64,000 bases of DNA from Bacteroidales bacterium KHT7 (GCA_900102385.1 FNBQ01000017.1:12415-76414), one strand, 5' to 3'; numbered from the stretch's first letter, positions 9,326-19,116 are shown. Notes: a model not told the origin generated them from the letters alone. Program-made: numbers and translations.

Positions 9326-11316
9326 TATTTGATTTTTTCTTTTATGAATCCGTTTCTGTAGGCGTGCAGAAGCTTGTACAACTCGTTGATTTGCTCAATG
9401 AGTTCTGCGCCCTTGTCTGTGTCGCGCACCATCATGCGGTGGCTGTTCATCTCAACAATCTGCCTTGTAGAGCGGATGTCCGTTCCTGATTTTATGGCGT
9501 CTTCTGTTGATGTGAATGGCTGATGCTGAACCAGTTCGAGTCCGCGAGAGTGGTACACAAGAGTGTATCCGGCGATGCCTGTCTCTGGCTGATAAGCCTT
9601 CGAGAATCCGCCGTCGATGACAAGCAGTTTACCGTTAGCCTTCACCGGACATTCGCCCGAGCCGGCTTTTACCGGAACGTGTCCGTTTATGATGTGGCGG
9701 TGCTTGCCCTTAACGCCAAACTCGTCCAGAATCATGTCGACGATTTCTTCTTTGTTGCGCAGGGCATAGTATGCGCCTTTCTCTTCCTTGTAAAGTTCCT
9801 TGTCGCTTACGAAGTAGCGTTCAAATGTCGTCATCTTTTCCTTATCGAACAGCGGAGAATCCTTTCCGCACCACAAGTAGTACATATAGTCTATGTCGTA
9901 CTGCTTCTGTTCAATGTCGGTGTCGTTGTTGAATGCCGAGCGCACAAGTTGGTCAATCTTCTCCAAAAGAGCCTTGCCGTGATAGCGCTTGTCCTCAACG
10001 AAAACGTCCTTGAATGTTCCGTCGGCATTCATCGGAATAGACGCGTGGAACAGAAGGTTGCTGTTGCAAATAGTAAACATTGCGCCGTGGTGGAACATGC
10101 AGCGGACGTGCTGTTTCAGTTTCTCGCTCACACGGAATGAGTGGTGAATGCGGCTCACTACATCTTTTTCCTCCTCTGTTAGTTCGTAAGGATTTGCCGG
10201 GTCGATGGTAGGGAAGAGCGAGTCTCTCATCTCGTACTCCTTGCCGGCTATGGTTATCACGCCGCGTTCAAAGTCGATGTGGTGAAGAAGTTTGCGGTCG
10301 TCCATCTTCCATTCGGGATGACGGTCAATCAACTTTGCCTCGAGCTTGAACTGGATGATGCTCGCCGCCTTGTGCATCTTTGCAATCAGCTGGCGAGTCT
10401 TCTCGTCGTGCGTATCTTCCTGACTTACTTTTGGATAAAACACCTTGCAGTCGTCGTCCTTGTAAGCATCGAGGGCGAATGTTGCAAGCGGCAGAAGGTT
10501 AATTCCGTATCCGTCTTCGAGCGTTGCAAGATTGGCATATCTGAGGCTCAGTCTGAGCACGTTGAAGATGTTGCAGTCGTTTCCGGCGGCTGCTCCAATC
10601 CAGCCAATATCGTGGTTTCCCCACTGAATGTCGAAGTTGTGATACTTGCACAGAACGTCCATTATTATGTGTGCTCCCGGACCGCGGTCGTAGATGTCGC
10701 CCACAAGGTGGAGTTTGTCTATTGCCAGACGCTGTATTAGTCGGCACATGGCAATGATAAAGTCATCGGCACGGCCTGTCTTAACAATCGTGCTGATGAT
10801 TACGTTCACATAGTCGTGTTTGTTCTTCTCTTCGAGACTTTCGTGCAGAAGTTCCTCGATGATGTACGAGAATTCGTCGGGGAGCGACTTTCTCACCTTT
10901 GAGCGGGTATATTTACTCGATACGTTCTGGCACACCTTCACGAGCATGTTAAGCGTCGTCAGATACCAGTCGTTTATGTTCGGGTCTTCAATCTTTACGA
11001 GTTCGAGTTTCTTTGCCGGATAATAAATCAGCGTGCAGAGTTCCTTCTTTTCACTCTCGCGTATCGAGTTTCCGAACAGTTCGTTAACCTTTCTCTTTAT
11101 GTTTCCTGAAGCGTTCTTCAGTACATGCTTGAATGCCTCGTATTCTCCGTGCGGATCGGCTATGAAATGCTCTGTAGGCTTTGGTAAATTAAGAATTGCT
11201 TCAAGATTTATAATCTCGGTGCTTGCGTCGGCAATGGTCGGAAAATTCTGTGCCAACAGGTTCAAATATCTAATATCTTCTGTAATCTCTTTGGAAGTCG
11301 TTGTTGCTTTAACCAT
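9325..11316 (-). CDS. fbp: Fructose-1,6-bisphosphatase, class III
   Basis: A 663-residue gluconeogenic phosphatase of the class III type found in Firmicutes and Bacteroidetes. The calcineurin-like metal motifs are GDIYDRGPG near residue 200, QWGNHDIGW near residue 235, and IINGHVPVKAG in the C-terminal half, followed by IDGGFSKAYQ. The length matches the family (about 640-670). It is placed head-to-tail before metF with a one-base overlap, an association with no obvious metabolic reason. The small protein gene ending at 11334 is only 17 bases upstream, so fbp appears to lie inside a longer operon. Confidence 0.94.
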   Translation of the reverse strand: MVKATTTSKEITEDIRYLNLLAQNFPTIADASTEIINLEAILNLPKPTEHFIADPHGEYEAFKHVLKNASGNIKRKVNELFGNSIRESEKKELCTLIYYPAKKLELVKIEDPNINDWYLTTLNMLVKVCQNVSSKYTRSKVRKSLPDEFSYIIEELLHESLEEKNKHDYVNVIISTIVKTGRADDFIIAMCRLIQRLAIDKLHLVGDIYDRGPGAHIIMDVLCKYHNFDIQWGNHDIGWIGAAAGNDCNIFNVLRLSLRYANLATLEDGYGINLLPLATFALDAYKDDDCKVFYPKVSQEDTHDEKTRQLIAKMHKAASIIQFKLEAKLIDRHPEWKMDDRKLLHHIDFERGVITIAGKEYEMRDSLFPTIDPANPYELTEEEKDVVSRIHHSFRVSEKLKQHVRCMFHHGAMFTICNSNLLFHASIPMNADGTFKDVFVEDKRYHGKALLEKIDQLVRSAFNNDTDIEQKQYDIDYMYYLWCGKDSPLFDKEKMTTFERYFVSDKELYKEEKGAYYALRNKEEIVDMILDEFGVKGKHRHIINGHVPVKAGSGECPVKANGKLLVIDGGFSKAYQPETGIAGYTLVYHSRGLELVQHQPFTSTEDAIKSGTDIRSTRQIVEMNSHRMMVRDTDKGAELIEQINELYKLLHAYRNGFIKEKIK

Positions 11317-11333
11317 AGTAGAATCATTTTGTT

Positions 11334-11597
11334 TTAACCTCTGTTTTTGCCGAAAAGACTTCGTAAGCGTTGCGTAACTTTTATGCCTATCATCACGCCG
11401 TCGAAAATGGTGAAGGCGTTGCCAACGAGCGCAGCCACCTGCTCGCGCTTGTCCTTTGGCTTTGGCGGCGATATAAGTTTCTGGCTGATGTCCTTCAGTC
11501 TTTCCTGCGATTTATCGAGCAATGCTTTCACTCGTTCCTTTTCTTGCTGAATGTATTCGAGTGATATATCTTTAGTCTCTTTGTTTTTTTCCGTCAT
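11334..11597 (-). CDS. Small conserved-type protein of the YtxH/holin-like cluster
   Basis: An 87-residue hydrophilic protein with no recognised family. The first 45 residues are highly charged (KEKERVKALLDKSQERLKD) and predicted helical; a short segment with glycine and hydrophobics follows (AALVGNAFTIFDGVMIGIKV) and it ends basic. Its ATG overlaps the stop of the upstream membrane-protein gene (ATGA), a strong sign of translational coupling. It may be a peripheral partner of the two upstream membrane-associated proteins. Confidence 0.75.
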   Translation of the reverse strand: MTEKNKETKDISLEYIQQEKERVKALLDKSQERLKDISQKLISPPKPKDKREQVAALVGNAFTIFDGVMIGIKVTQRLRSLFGKNRG

Positions 11598-11968
11598 AAC
11601 TTATCCTCTTCTTCGTTAGATGAAAGCAGAATGTTGGCAAGTATTCGCGTTACGGGCCTGATTATCAGCCTCTGCTTGTTGAAGAAAACCAGCAGCAGAA
11701 GCAGCAGGAGCACAAGCGTTATGATGCCGAATGCCATGGCAAGTCCGCCAACAAGCGGAGCTATCATGTAGGCTATGGTAAACGACATGTAGAACAGCAC
11801 GCACAGCACGAGTACAAGTACGATTGTGCCCGTAATGAGTGCCGATAGCAGAAGCGTCAGCTTTTCGACCAACTGCAGTTGGGTGTATTGTTTGTACAAC
11901 TTGAGATAGTTCTTCAGTTCTTCTACAAGTTGTTGCAGATTATCAACAGTATTATCGTATTTCGACAT
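11594..11968 (-). CDS. Phage-holin-like / DUF1469-type membrane protein
   Basis: A 124-residue protein with an N-terminal amphipathic helix (DNTVDNLQQLVEELKNYLKL) followed by two long hydrophobic segments: about residues 44-72 (ALITGTIVLVLVLCVLFYM) and 76-104, leucine-rich. A short basic tail follows (NKQRLIIRPVTRILANILL). This layout is that of the holin-X/DUF1469 family, which despite its name is chromosomal and usually found beside YtxH-domain proteins. A role in envelope stress is commonly assumed but not shown. Overlaps the next gene by four bases. Confidence 0.75.
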   Translation of the reverse strand: MSKYDNTVDNLQQLVEELKNYLKLYKQYTQLQLVEKLTLLLSALITGTIVLVLVLCVLFYMSFTIAYMIAPLVGGLAMAFGIITLVLLLLLLLVFFNKQRLIIRPVTRILANILLSSNEEEDKL

Positions 11969-12048
11969 AATGATAAATTTAGGGTTCAGCAGTTAAATAT
12001 AATAGCACCTAAACGTTCTATTCAGGTGCTAAAATATGTGTGTAAATC

Positions 12049-12267
12049 TTATGCCAAATCCTCTTCAGGCTCTTTCTCGAACTTTTTCTTGATGTCCGAA
12101 ACAAGGTCCTCGAAATCTTCCTTGCTCAGCTTGATGCCTTTCTTTCGCAAAGCCTCTGCGATCTTCTCGCGAGTGTCAGAACCCTTCTCTGGAGCGAAAA
12201 GCACTCCAAGTGCTGCGCCTACTGCAGCGCCGCCTATGAAGGCAGCCAGTACATTTAATGCTTTCAT
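12049..12267 (-). CDS. YtxH-domain protein
   Basis: A 72-residue protein with one N-terminal glycine/alanine-rich membrane segment (LAAFIGGAAVGAALGVLFAP) directly followed by KGSDTREKIAEALR, the YtxH signature, and a charged helical tail. Family members are small membrane-anchored proteins, often stress induced, of unknown mechanism. It is first in the minus-strand run that continues through the holin-like gene to fbp, metF and metH. A CAAAGGTA box on the plus strand at 12295-12302 (TACCTTTG on the minus strand) is a credible -7 element for it. Confidence 0.8.
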   Translation of the reverse strand: MKALNVLAAFIGGAAVGAALGVLFAPEKGSDTREKIAEALRKKGIKLSKEDFEDLVSDIKKKFEKEPEEDLA

Positions 12268-12294
12268 ATTTATTATTTTTTATGTTCTATTTAG

Positions 12295-12302
12295 CAAAGG
12301 TA
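12295..12302 (-). promoter_or_regulatory. -7 element upstream of the ytxH-like gene
   Basis: The minus strand reads TACCTTTG, matching the Bacteroidota -7 consensus TAnnTTTG, 28 bases before the start codon. No good -33 TTTG is seen at the right distance. Confidence 0.5.
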
Positions 12303-12459
12303 CTTTTTTTTTTGAATAGGATAATATTTTTGAAGATATTTTTTCGTTATTAGTGAAAAATAGCGAATTTTATTCGGAAATTATTCGTTTGAACCGTTTT
12401 GTTGAGTTATTTTTGCAAATGGCTTTATAAAAACATTGTTTTTGTTGTAAATTATAATT

Positions 12460-13251
12460 ATGAACAAATATTGGTCGATAGGTTGTACATTTTGCATCGT
12501 CTTGGGATTTACGGCTTGTAACTCTCAGAAGATTGCGTATAAGAAGGCATACGAAAAAGCAAAAGAGCGCGAGGTAGCAGAACAGAAGAGGGAATACAAT
12601 TCGTATACCCAAACTCCAGTTGTTACGCAGACGCCGGTGGTTACTACTCCGGTTGTCACGACTCCTGTGGTTACCGAAACCAAGCCTGTTCAGCAGCAGA
12701 CTTACCAGCAGCCTGTTCAACAGCAAGTTTATCAGCAACCGGTGCAGCAACAGACTTATCAGCAGCCTGTTCAACAGCAGACTTATCAGCAACCAGTTCA
12801 GCAGCCGGTTTATCAGCAAACCACTACTGCCCAGCAGATGGCTTATCAGCAGCCTGTTCAGAGACCGGCGGCAACAACTTCTCCTACACCTCCAGCACCA
12901 ACGGCACAGAGTTACAGCGCACCTCAGCCTGCAAAGCCAGCAGTGGCGCAGACTCAGACTCAGCAGCCAACGACTCCAATCGTTTCGGGCAACGGCAAGT
13001 ATCAGCTTGTCGACGGCACTCCGCTGAAGATGTATAGTGTGGCTTGTGGCGCGTTCGGCAGTCAGGCTAACGCACAGAATCTGTTCCGCGAACTGTCGCA
13101 GTACGGATATGCTGCAACCATCGTCCTCGACTTGTCAAAGAATATGTACCGAGTTCTTGCCATGACATCAGACAACCGCGCCGATGCCGACCAAGCAAAG
13201 GCAAGTCTGGCAGAAAAATATCCAACGGCGTGGATTCTCATAAACAAGTAA
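12460..13251 (+). CDS. SPOR-domain lipoprotein with Gln/Pro-rich repeat linker
   Basis: A 263-residue envelope protein. The N-terminus is a lipoprotein signal with lipobox LGFTAC (Cys 20). Next comes a charged helix (KKAYEKAKEREVAEQKRE), then short tandem repeats of VVTTP followed by about seven copies of a QQPVQQQTY-like nonapeptide (roughly residues 70-130), then a Pro/Ala linker. Residues about 185-263 form a SPOR domain (MYSVACGAFGSQANAQNLF, YRVLAMTSDNRADADQA), which binds denuded peptidoglycan glycans at division septa. It is followed after four bases by ruvX, suggesting an operon. The repeat tract could change length by slippage. Confidence 0.88.
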   Translation: MNKYWSIGCTFCIVLGFTACNSQKIAYKKAYEKAKEREVAEQKREYNSYTQTPVVTQTPVVTTPVVTTPVVTETKPVQQQTYQQPVQQQVYQQPVQQQTYQQPVQQQTYQQPVQQPVYQQTTTAQQMAYQQPVQRPAATTSPTPPAPTAQSYSAPQPAKPAVAQTQTQQPTTPIVSGNGKYQLVDGTPLKMYSVACGAFGSQANAQNLFRELSQYGYAATIVLDLSKNMYRVLAMTSDNRADADQAKASLAEKYPTAWILINK

Positions 13252-13255
13252 ACCG

Positions 13256-13699
13256 ATGGGACGCATTCTTTCTATCGACTATGGCAAGAAGCGAACGGGC
13301 ATAGCCGTTACCGATACGCTCAAACTCATAGCAAACGGATTGTGTACGGTCGAGACGAGCACGTTGCTCGACTTTCTTGCCGATTACATGAAGAAGGAAG
13401 ATGTTGAGCGCATTGTTGTAGGACTGCCGAAGCAGACAAACGGCGAACCTTCGGAAAACATGAAGAGGATTGAGCCCTTCGTGAACCGATTGAAGAAACT
13501 CTACCCGAATCTTCCGATTGAGTATTTCGATGAACGGTTTACATCGGTTCTTGCGCATCAGGCAATGCTCGACGGCGGTCTGAAAAAGAAACAAAGACAG
13601 GACAAAGGGCTGGTTGATGAAATCAGTGCGACAATAATTTTGCAGGGTTATATGGAGAGCAAACGCTGCTCCGAATTAGATTTTTCAGGTTTAAAATAA
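13256..13699 (+). CDS. ruvX: RuvX/YqgF-type Holliday-junction resolvase-like nuclease
   Basis: A 147-residue RNase H-fold protein. The first acidic residue is in RILSIDYGKKRTGIAVTD (Asp 7), the conserved loop is GLPKQTNGEPSEN, and a second site is YFDERFTS, with a late aspartate in KGLVDEISA. Members are linked to pre-16S rRNA 5' processing (as shown for E. coli YqgF) or to junction resolution. Full length. It sits four bases after the SPOR gene and 12 bases before def. Confidence 0.9.
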   Translation: MGRILSIDYGKKRTGIAVTDTLKLIANGLCTVETSTLLDFLADYMKKEDVERIVVGLPKQTNGEPSENMKRIEPFVNRLKKLYPNLPIEYFDERFTSVLAHQAMLDGGLKKKQRQDKGLVDEISATIILQGYMESKRCSELDFSGLK

Positions 13700-13711
13700 T
13701 TAACATACAAG

Positions 13712-14269
13712 ATGATATTACCGATTTATGTATTAGGTCAGCCGGTTCTTCGCAAAGAGGCTGAGGAAATTACAACAGATTATCCTGATTTGCAGGAACT
13801 GATAAAGAATATGTACGAAACAATGCTGCACGCCGACGGTGTTGGACTGGCTGCGCCTCAGGTGGGACTCGACATCCGTTTGGCTGTTATCGGCCTTGAT
13901 GTTATTTCTGAAGACTATCCAGAATACAAGGGCTTTCTTCATGCTTATATAAATCCGGAGATTATCGAGACAAACGACGAAATGGAGTCGATGGAAGAAG
14001 GCTGTCTGAGTTTGCCGGGAATCCATGAACCTGTAAAGCGTCCGACTAAAATCCGCGTCAGATATATCGACGAGAACTATAAGGAACACGACGAGTGGGT
14101 CGGCGGCTTCCTTGCAAGAGTAATGCAGCACGAGTTCGACCACCTCGACGGAAAGGTCTTCATCGACCATCTCTCAGGCTTGAGAAAGCAGATGATAAAG
14201 AGCAAGGTGCAGAATCTTGTGAAAGGAAAAGTTCACTGCAACTACAAGACTGTACATAACAAAAAATAA
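13712..14269 (+). CDS. def: Peptide deformylase
   Basis: A 185-residue metalloenzyme removing the formyl group from nascent proteins. All three family motifs are intact: GVGLAAPQVG (near residue 43), EEGCLSLPG (near residue 96, metal-binding Cys) and QHEFDHLDG (near residue 139, metal-binding HExxH). Starts at the ATG leading MILPIYVLGQPVLRKEAEEI, typical of the family. Lies between ruvX and a TPR gene with short gaps. Confidence 0.96.
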   Translation: MILPIYVLGQPVLRKEAEEITTDYPDLQELIKNMYETMLHADGVGLAAPQVGLDIRLAVIGLDVISEDYPEYKGFLHAYINPEIIETNDEMESMEEGCLSLPGIHEPVKRPTKIRVRYIDENYKEHDEWVGGFLARVMQHEFDHLDGKVFIDHLSGLRKQMIKSKVQNLVKGKVHCNYKTVHNKK

Positions 14270-14299
14270 CCTATACCTTCAATTATAAGAAAAAGTCTG

Positions 14300-16288
14300 A
14301 TGTTCAGAAGATACATATCCTTCGTAGCATTGTTTCTGTATGTGTCTGTTGCCGCCGTGGCGCAGATAAATACAGAACGTGTTACGCGCATGGGACGCAA
14401 TGCCATGTATTACGAGGACTATGTGGTTTCAATTCAATATTTCAATCAGGTGATAAGTGCCAAACCTTATCTTTACGAGCCGTATTACCTGAGAGGACTT
14501 GCCAAGTTCTATCTTGGCGACTATAAGGGTGCCGAGGCTGACTGCACGATGGCGATAGAACGCAATCCGTTTGTTGTTACGACATACAACATCAGAGGCT
14601 TGGCACGAATAAACATGAACAATTTCGACGGGGCGGCACAGGATTACTCGAACATAACCCGAAACGATCCCGACAATCAGACTATCTGGCACGACTTGGT
14701 TATATGCTATCTCAACGCAAAGCAATACAATCAGGCCGATTCGACTCTCAACGTGATAATAGGTAAGTGGCCTAAATATTCTAAGGCTTTCACGCTCAAG
14801 GCACAACTTGCCTTGCAGCGGCAAGATACCATCAAGGCAGAAGAAAACCTGAGCAAGTCGCTCGAGCTGAACCCTTACGATGCCGATGCGTGGAGCGTTC
14901 GAGGAGCACTCCGCCTTGCCCGGAGGAAATACAAAGAGGGCGAGGCTGATTTTGACCAAGCCATCCATCTGAACTCGAAAAATGCAAATAACTACATCGA
15001 CCGCGCGCTGTGCCGCTATCATCAGGACAACTACCGCGGAGCGATGGAAGACTACGATATTGCTCTCGACATCGACCCGAAGAACTTTCTCGGACACTAC
15101 AACCGAGGAATGTTGAGGGCTTATGTTGGCGATGACAACAGAGCCATCGAGGATTTTAACTTCGTCCTTCAGATTGAGCCAGACAATATGTTCGCCCTCT
15201 TCAATCGTGCACGACTGCTCGATGCAACCGGCGACTATCATGCCGCAATCCGCGACTATTCCAAGGTTCTGAAAGAATATCCGAACTTCTGGGAAGGCTA
15301 CCACATGCGTGCTCAGGCCCGAAAGAAGGTGGGCGACACGAAGGGTGCGGCTGCCGATGAATTCAAACTCGTGAAGTACAACTTCAATATGATGTACGGC
15401 GGCAACAACGTGAGGGTTAAGACGAAGACAAGAAAAAAATCGTCGCGCAACCTCAACGAGTACGAACAACTTGTCGAAGACGACAACGACGAGACAATTC
15501 AGCATTATGCCAGCGCATATCGCGGAAGAGTTCAGGAAAACAAGGCTAATTCAAGTTTCCTGCCGATGTTCGTCCTCACATTCTACCCGAAAAAATCCGA
15601 AGTGCATAACTCCATTTACTACAACAGCGTCGTAGATGCTCTGAATGCCCTCTACATTCTCCCTGAGAAGATGTACATTTCAGGAGATGAGGCAAATATG
15701 ACAGAAAAACAAATTGCTTTGCATCAGAAAGATGTCGATGCGCAGACAAGGGCTATTCAGAAGGATGAAAATAATGCAATGCGATATTTTGCCCGTGCTG
15801 CCGACTATGCTCAGCTTATGGACTTCGAGAGCGCAATGGCAGATGCCGACAGTTGCATTGCACGCGACAATCGTAGTCTTCTTGGCTATTTCATGAGGGC
15901 TGTAGTCCGATTCAAAAAGATGAAGAGTGCAGCTCCTGAGCAGGCAAAAGAGCAGAGCGCGATAGCCCAACTCGAATACAAACTCATTCTGAAGGATTTG
16001 GACGAGGCTATCCGTATTTCCCCGACATTCGCCTATACCTATTATAATAGAGGCAATGTGTTGGCAGAGATGCAGAACTATCCGGCTGCCATTGCCGATT
16101 ACGACCACGCCATCGCCCTCGACCGAAACTTAGCCGAGGCATATTACAACCGGGGATTGGTTTACATCAAGACAAATCACATAGAAAAGGGTGTTGCCGA
16201 CCTTAGCAAGGCGGGCGAAATGGGCTTGTATTCTGCATATAGCCTTATAAAAAAGTATAATATCGAAATGAAGAAAAAACAAAATTAA
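14300..16288 (+). CDS. Secreted tetratricopeptide-repeat protein
   Basis: A 662-residue protein with an N-terminal signal sequence (FVALFLYVSVAAVAQ, cleavage after AQ) and about ten TPR units, for example YYLRGLAKFYLGDYKGAEAD and YTYYNRGNVLAEMQNYPAA. The repeats fall into two blocks, roughly residues 25-350 and 480-650, separated by a basic low-complexity stretch (KTKTRKKSSRN) and a non-TPR segment. TPR arrays are protein-binding scaffolds; in Bacteroidota such periplasmic forms are common and mostly uncharacterised. It follows def by 30 bases and likely ends the SPOR-ruvX-def operon. Confidence 0.88.
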   Translation: MFRRYISFVALFLYVSVAAVAQINTERVTRMGRNAMYYEDYVVSIQYFNQVISAKPYLYEPYYLRGLAKFYLGDYKGAEADCTMAIERNPFVVTTYNIRGLARINMNNFDGAAQDYSNITRNDPDNQTIWHDLVICYLNAKQYNQADSTLNVIIGKWPKYSKAFTLKAQLALQRQDTIKAEENLSKSLELNPYDADAWSVRGALRLARRKYKEGEADFDQAIHLNSKNANNYIDRALCRYHQDNYRGAMEDYDIALDIDPKNFLGHYNRGMLRAYVGDDNRAIEDFNFVLQIEPDNMFALFNRARLLDATGDYHAAIRDYSKVLKEYPNFWEGYHMRAQARKKVGDTKGAAADEFKLVKYNFNMMYGGNNVRVKTKTRKKSSRNLNEYEQLVEDDNDETIQHYASAYRGRVQENKANSSFLPMFVLTFYPKKSEVHNSIYYNSVVDALNALYILPEKMYISGDEANMTEKQIALHQKDVDAQTRAIQKDENNAMRYFARAADYAQLMDFESAMADADSCIARDNRSLLGYFMRAVVRFKKMKSAAPEQAKEQSAIAQLEYKLILKDLDEAIRISPTFAYTYYNRGNVLAEMQNYPAAIADYDHAIALDRNLAEAYYNRGLVYIKTNHIEKGVADLSKAGEMGLYSAYSLIKKYNIEMKKKQN

Positions 16289-16341
16289 CATTTAAAATGT
16301 TTTTTTTACGCTAAAATAGTGTGTGAAAACGAAAAGTTGGT

Positions 16342-16349
16342 TAATTTTG
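16342..16349 (+). promoter_or_regulatory. -7 element of thrS
   Basis: TAATTTTG matches TAnnTTTG exactly. Transcription would start around 16355, so the ATG at 16380 and not an upstream in-frame ATG at 16323 is the likely thrS start. Confidence 0.65.
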
Positions 16350-16379
16350 CGAATTGAATTTGAGAATATAAAATTAATT

Positions 16380-18323
16380 ATGATAAAAATTACATTTCCA
16401 GACGGATCTGTTCGCTCGTATGAGCAGGGCGTAACTGGACTTCAGATTGCCGAGAGCATCTCGCCTGCTCTGGCACGCAGCGTGGTAGCCTGCGGTGTGA
16501 ATGGCGAAACGGTGGAGTTGAACCGTCCTATCAACGAGGACGCAAAGATTGAGCTCTATAAGTTCGAGGACGAGCAGGGTAAGCACACATTTTGGCACAC
16601 CTCTGCCCACTTGCTGGCTGAGGCACTTCAGGAATTGTATCCTGGCATTCAGTTCGGTTTCGGTCCTGCTGTAGAGAGCGGTTTCTTCTATGATGTGTTG
16701 CTGCCAAATGGCGAGAGCATCAAGGAGAGCGATTTCGCTACTATTGAGAACAAGATGCGTGAACTGGCCTCTAAGAAGGAGCCTGTGGTTCGCAAGGAAG
16801 TGGCTAAGGCCGATGCTCTGAAGGAGTTTGCTGCCGATGGTCAGACTTACAAGTGCGAGCACATTGAACAGGACCTTGAAGATGGCACTATCACCACTTA
16901 TACCCAGGGTAACTTCACCGACCTCTGCCGTGGTCCGCACCTTGTGGATACCGGCGAGATCAAGGCTATCAAGTTGACCAGCGTCGCTGGTGCTTTCTGG
17001 CGTGGCGATGCTACTCGTGAGCAGATGCAGCGTCTGTATGGTATCTCGTTCCCAAAGAAGAAGATGCTCGACGAGTATCTTGTGATGCTGGAGGAAGCCA
17101 AGAAGCGTGACCACCGCAAGATTGGCAAGGAGATGGAACTCTTTATGTTTTCTGAAAAAGTAGGTAAGGGTCTGCCAATCTGGTTGCCAAAGGGTACCGA
17201 TATGCGTTTGCGTTTGCAGGATCACCTACGCAGGGTTCAGAAACGTTACGGCTATCAGGAGGTTATCACTCCACATATCGGCTCAAAGAATCTCTACGTT
17301 ACTTCTGGTCACTGGGATCACTATGGCAAAGACTCGTTCCAGCCAATCAATACCCCTGAGGAGGGCGAGGAGTATCTGTTGAAGCCTATGAACTGTCCTC
17401 ACCACTGTGAGATTTTCGCTTCGAAGCCTCGTTCATATAAGGATCTGCCTCTGCGTATCGCAGAGTTCGGTACTGTATATCGCTATGAGCAGAGCGGTGA
17501 GTTGCACGGCTTGACCCGTGTACGCTCGTTCACTCAGGATGATGCCCACTTGTTCTGCCGTCCCGACCAGGTGAAGCAGGAGTTCCTCAACGTGATGGAC
17601 ATCATCAATGTGGTGCTTTCTGCCTTTGGTTTTAACTTTGAAGCACAGATTTCACTCCGCGATCCAAACAACCACGAGAAGTATGTTGGTAGCGATGAAG
17701 ACTGGGTATTGGCAGAGAAAGCCATCCAGGAGGCTTGCGCAGAAAAGGGCTTGGCTGCAAAGGTAGAATACGGCGAGGCAGCCTTCTATGGTCCTAAGCT
17801 CGACTTCATGATCAAGGATGCCATCGGCCGTCGTTGGCAGTTGGGTACTATTCAGGTGGATTACAACCTGCCTAAGCGCTTCCAGTTGGAGTATACAGAC
17901 GAGGATAACCAGAAAAAGACGCCTGTGATGATTCATCGTGCACCATTCGGCTCATTGGAGCGATTCACAGCCGTTCTTATAGAGCACACAGCTGGTCACT
18001 TCCCGTTGTGGTTGACTCCAAATCAGGTTTCAATTCTGCCAATCTCAGAAAAGTTCAACGATTACGCACAGAAACTTCAGGAGTATTTTGCTCAGTATGA
18101 TGTCCGTGCCGTTATCGATGACCGTAACGAGAAGATTGGACGTAAGGTTCGCGACAACGAGATGAAGCGCATCCCTTACATGCTTATAGTTGGTGAGAAG
18201 GAAGTTGCTGAGGGTAAGGTTTCTGTGAGAAAACAGGGCGGAGAAGACCTCGGTTCAATGAAATATGAAGATTTTGCAAAGAAAATCTGCGAAGAAGTTC
18301 GTGAAATGACAAAAAATTTCTAA
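16380..18323 (+). CDS. thrS: Threonyl-tRNA synthetase
   Basis: A 647-residue class II synthetase. It has an N-terminal TGS domain ([20 protein letters not shown]), the editing domain with [12 protein letters not shown] and the CRGPHLVDT motif, and the catalytic core with [10 protein letters not shown] (zinc Cys and His), [15 protein letters not shown] and [10 protein letters not shown]. The C-terminal anticodon-binding domain ends near the C-terminus. It begins the conserved thrS-infC-rpmI-rplT string. An upstream ATG at 16323 would add 19 residues with no family counterpart and lies before the -7 box, so it was rejected. Confidence 0.97.
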   Translation: MIKITFPDGSVRSYEQGVTGLQIAESISPALARSVVACGVNGETVELNRPINEDAKIELYKFEDEQGKHTFWHTSAHLLAEALQELYPGIQFGFGPAVESGFFYDVLLPNGESIKESDFATIENKMRELASKKEPVVRKEVAKADALKEFAADGQTYKCEHIEQDLEDGTITTYTQGNFTDLCRGPHLVDTGEIKAIKLTSVAGAFWRGDATREQMQRLYGISFPKKKMLDEYLVMLEEAKKRDHRKIGKEMELFMFSEKVGKGLPIWLPKGTDMRLRLQDHLRRVQKRYGYQEVITPHIGSKNLYVTSGHWDHYGKDSFQPINTPEEGEEYLLKPMNCPHHCEIFASKPRSYKDLPLRIAEFGTVYRYEQSGELHGLTRVRSFTQDDAHLFCRPDQVKQEFLNVMDIINVVLSAFGFNFEAQISLRDPNNHEKYVGSDEDWVLAEKAIQEACAEKGLAAKVEYGEAAFYGPKLDFMIKDAIGRRWQLGTIQVDYNLPKRFQLEYTDEDNQKKTPVMIHRAPFGSLERFTAVLIEHTAGHFPLWLTPNQVSILPISEKFNDYAQKLQEYFAQYDVRAVIDDRNEKIGRKVRDNEMKRIPYMLIVGEKEVAEGKVSVRKQGGEDLGSMKYEDFAKKICEEVREMTKNF

Positions 18324-18328
18324 CTTTG
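18321..18328 (+). promoter_or_regulatory. Possible -7 element before infC
   Basis: TAACTTTG overlaps the thrS stop codon and fits TAnnTTTG, suggesting infC-rpmI-rplT can be transcribed separately from thrS. No clear -33 box. Confidence 0.45.
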
Positions 18329-18387
18329 CAGCTCAAAATAATTGATTAACTAATAACAGAGCAAATTAAGGTTCAAAAAACCATTTA

Positions 18388-19038
18388 ATGAAGAAAGACG
18401 AAAAAAAACAGGAATATCGAATCAATGAACAGATTCGTGTCCGTGAAGTCCGCATTGTGGGCGATAATACAGAGCCAGTTGTAGTGCCAACTTTCAAGGC
18501 AATCCAAATGGCAGAGCAGCAGGGTGTAGACCTCGTAGAGATCTCTCCAAACGCTAACCCACCTGTTTGTAAGTTGATTGATTATTCTAAGTTCCTTTAT
18601 CAACTGAAGAAGAAGGCTAAGGAGCAGAAGGCTAAGCAGGTGAAGATGGAAGTTAAGGAAATCCGATTCGGACCTCAGACCGACGACCATGACTACAACT
18701 TCAAGCTTAAGCACGCTCAGGAATTCTTGGCTGAAGGTAACAAGGTCAAGGCTTATGTTTTCTTCCGCGGCCGTTCAATCCTCTTTAAGGAGCAAGGTGA
18801 GGTTCTTCTCCTTCGTTTTGCAAACGACCTCGAAGAGTACGGAAAGGTAGAGCAGATGCCTATTCTCGAGGGTAAGAGAATGATTCTCTTTATTGCACCT
18901 AAGAAAGATGCAGGAAAGAAGAAGCAGGCTGACAAACCGGCAACTGATGCTGTCGCACCAAAGGTAGAGAAAGTTGCTCCAAAGGTGAAGGAACGCAAGG
19001 AGTACACCGGACCAAAGGTTGAGGGTGAAGACTTCTAA
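18388..19038 (+). CDS. infC: Translation initiation factor IF-3
   Basis: A 216-residue factor that keeps the 30S subunit free and proofreads start codons. The N-domain begins [18 protein letters not shown] and contains [19 protein letters not shown]. The C-domain has [20 protein letters not shown] and the RNA-binding RGRSI. About 40 extra basic and proline-rich residues follow the C-domain ([19 protein letters not shown]), longer than the E. coli protein. Start is a normal ATG, unlike the rare AUU that drives autoregulation in E. coli. Confidence 0.96.
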   Translation: MKKDEKKQEYRINEQIRVREVRIVGDNTEPVVVPTFKAIQMAEQQGVDLVEISPNANPPVCKLIDYSKFLYQLKKKAKEQKAKQVKMEVKEIRFGPQTDDHDYNFKLKHAQEFLAEGNKVKAYVFFRGRSILFKEQGEVLLLRFANDLEEYGKVEQMPILEGKRMILFIAPKKDAGKKKQADKPATDAVAPKVEKVAPKVKERKEYTGPKVEGEDF

Positions 19039-19116
19039 GCAAATACAGAAAGAAAATGCGTAACGTTTGGTATATACGTTGCCATTCATTATTAATAATT
19101 AAAATAAAATAAAAAA

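Noticed and set aside
11616-11968. Holin-like gene as part of a lysis cassette
   Set aside because: It is coupled to YtxH-like and other chromosomal genes, with no endolysin or phage gene present.
12370-12819. Leucine-rich minus-strand frame (LLISLLLNRL repeats)
   Set aside because: It is the reverse of the Gln/Pro repeats of the SPOR lipoprotein; its apparent membrane segments are an artefact.
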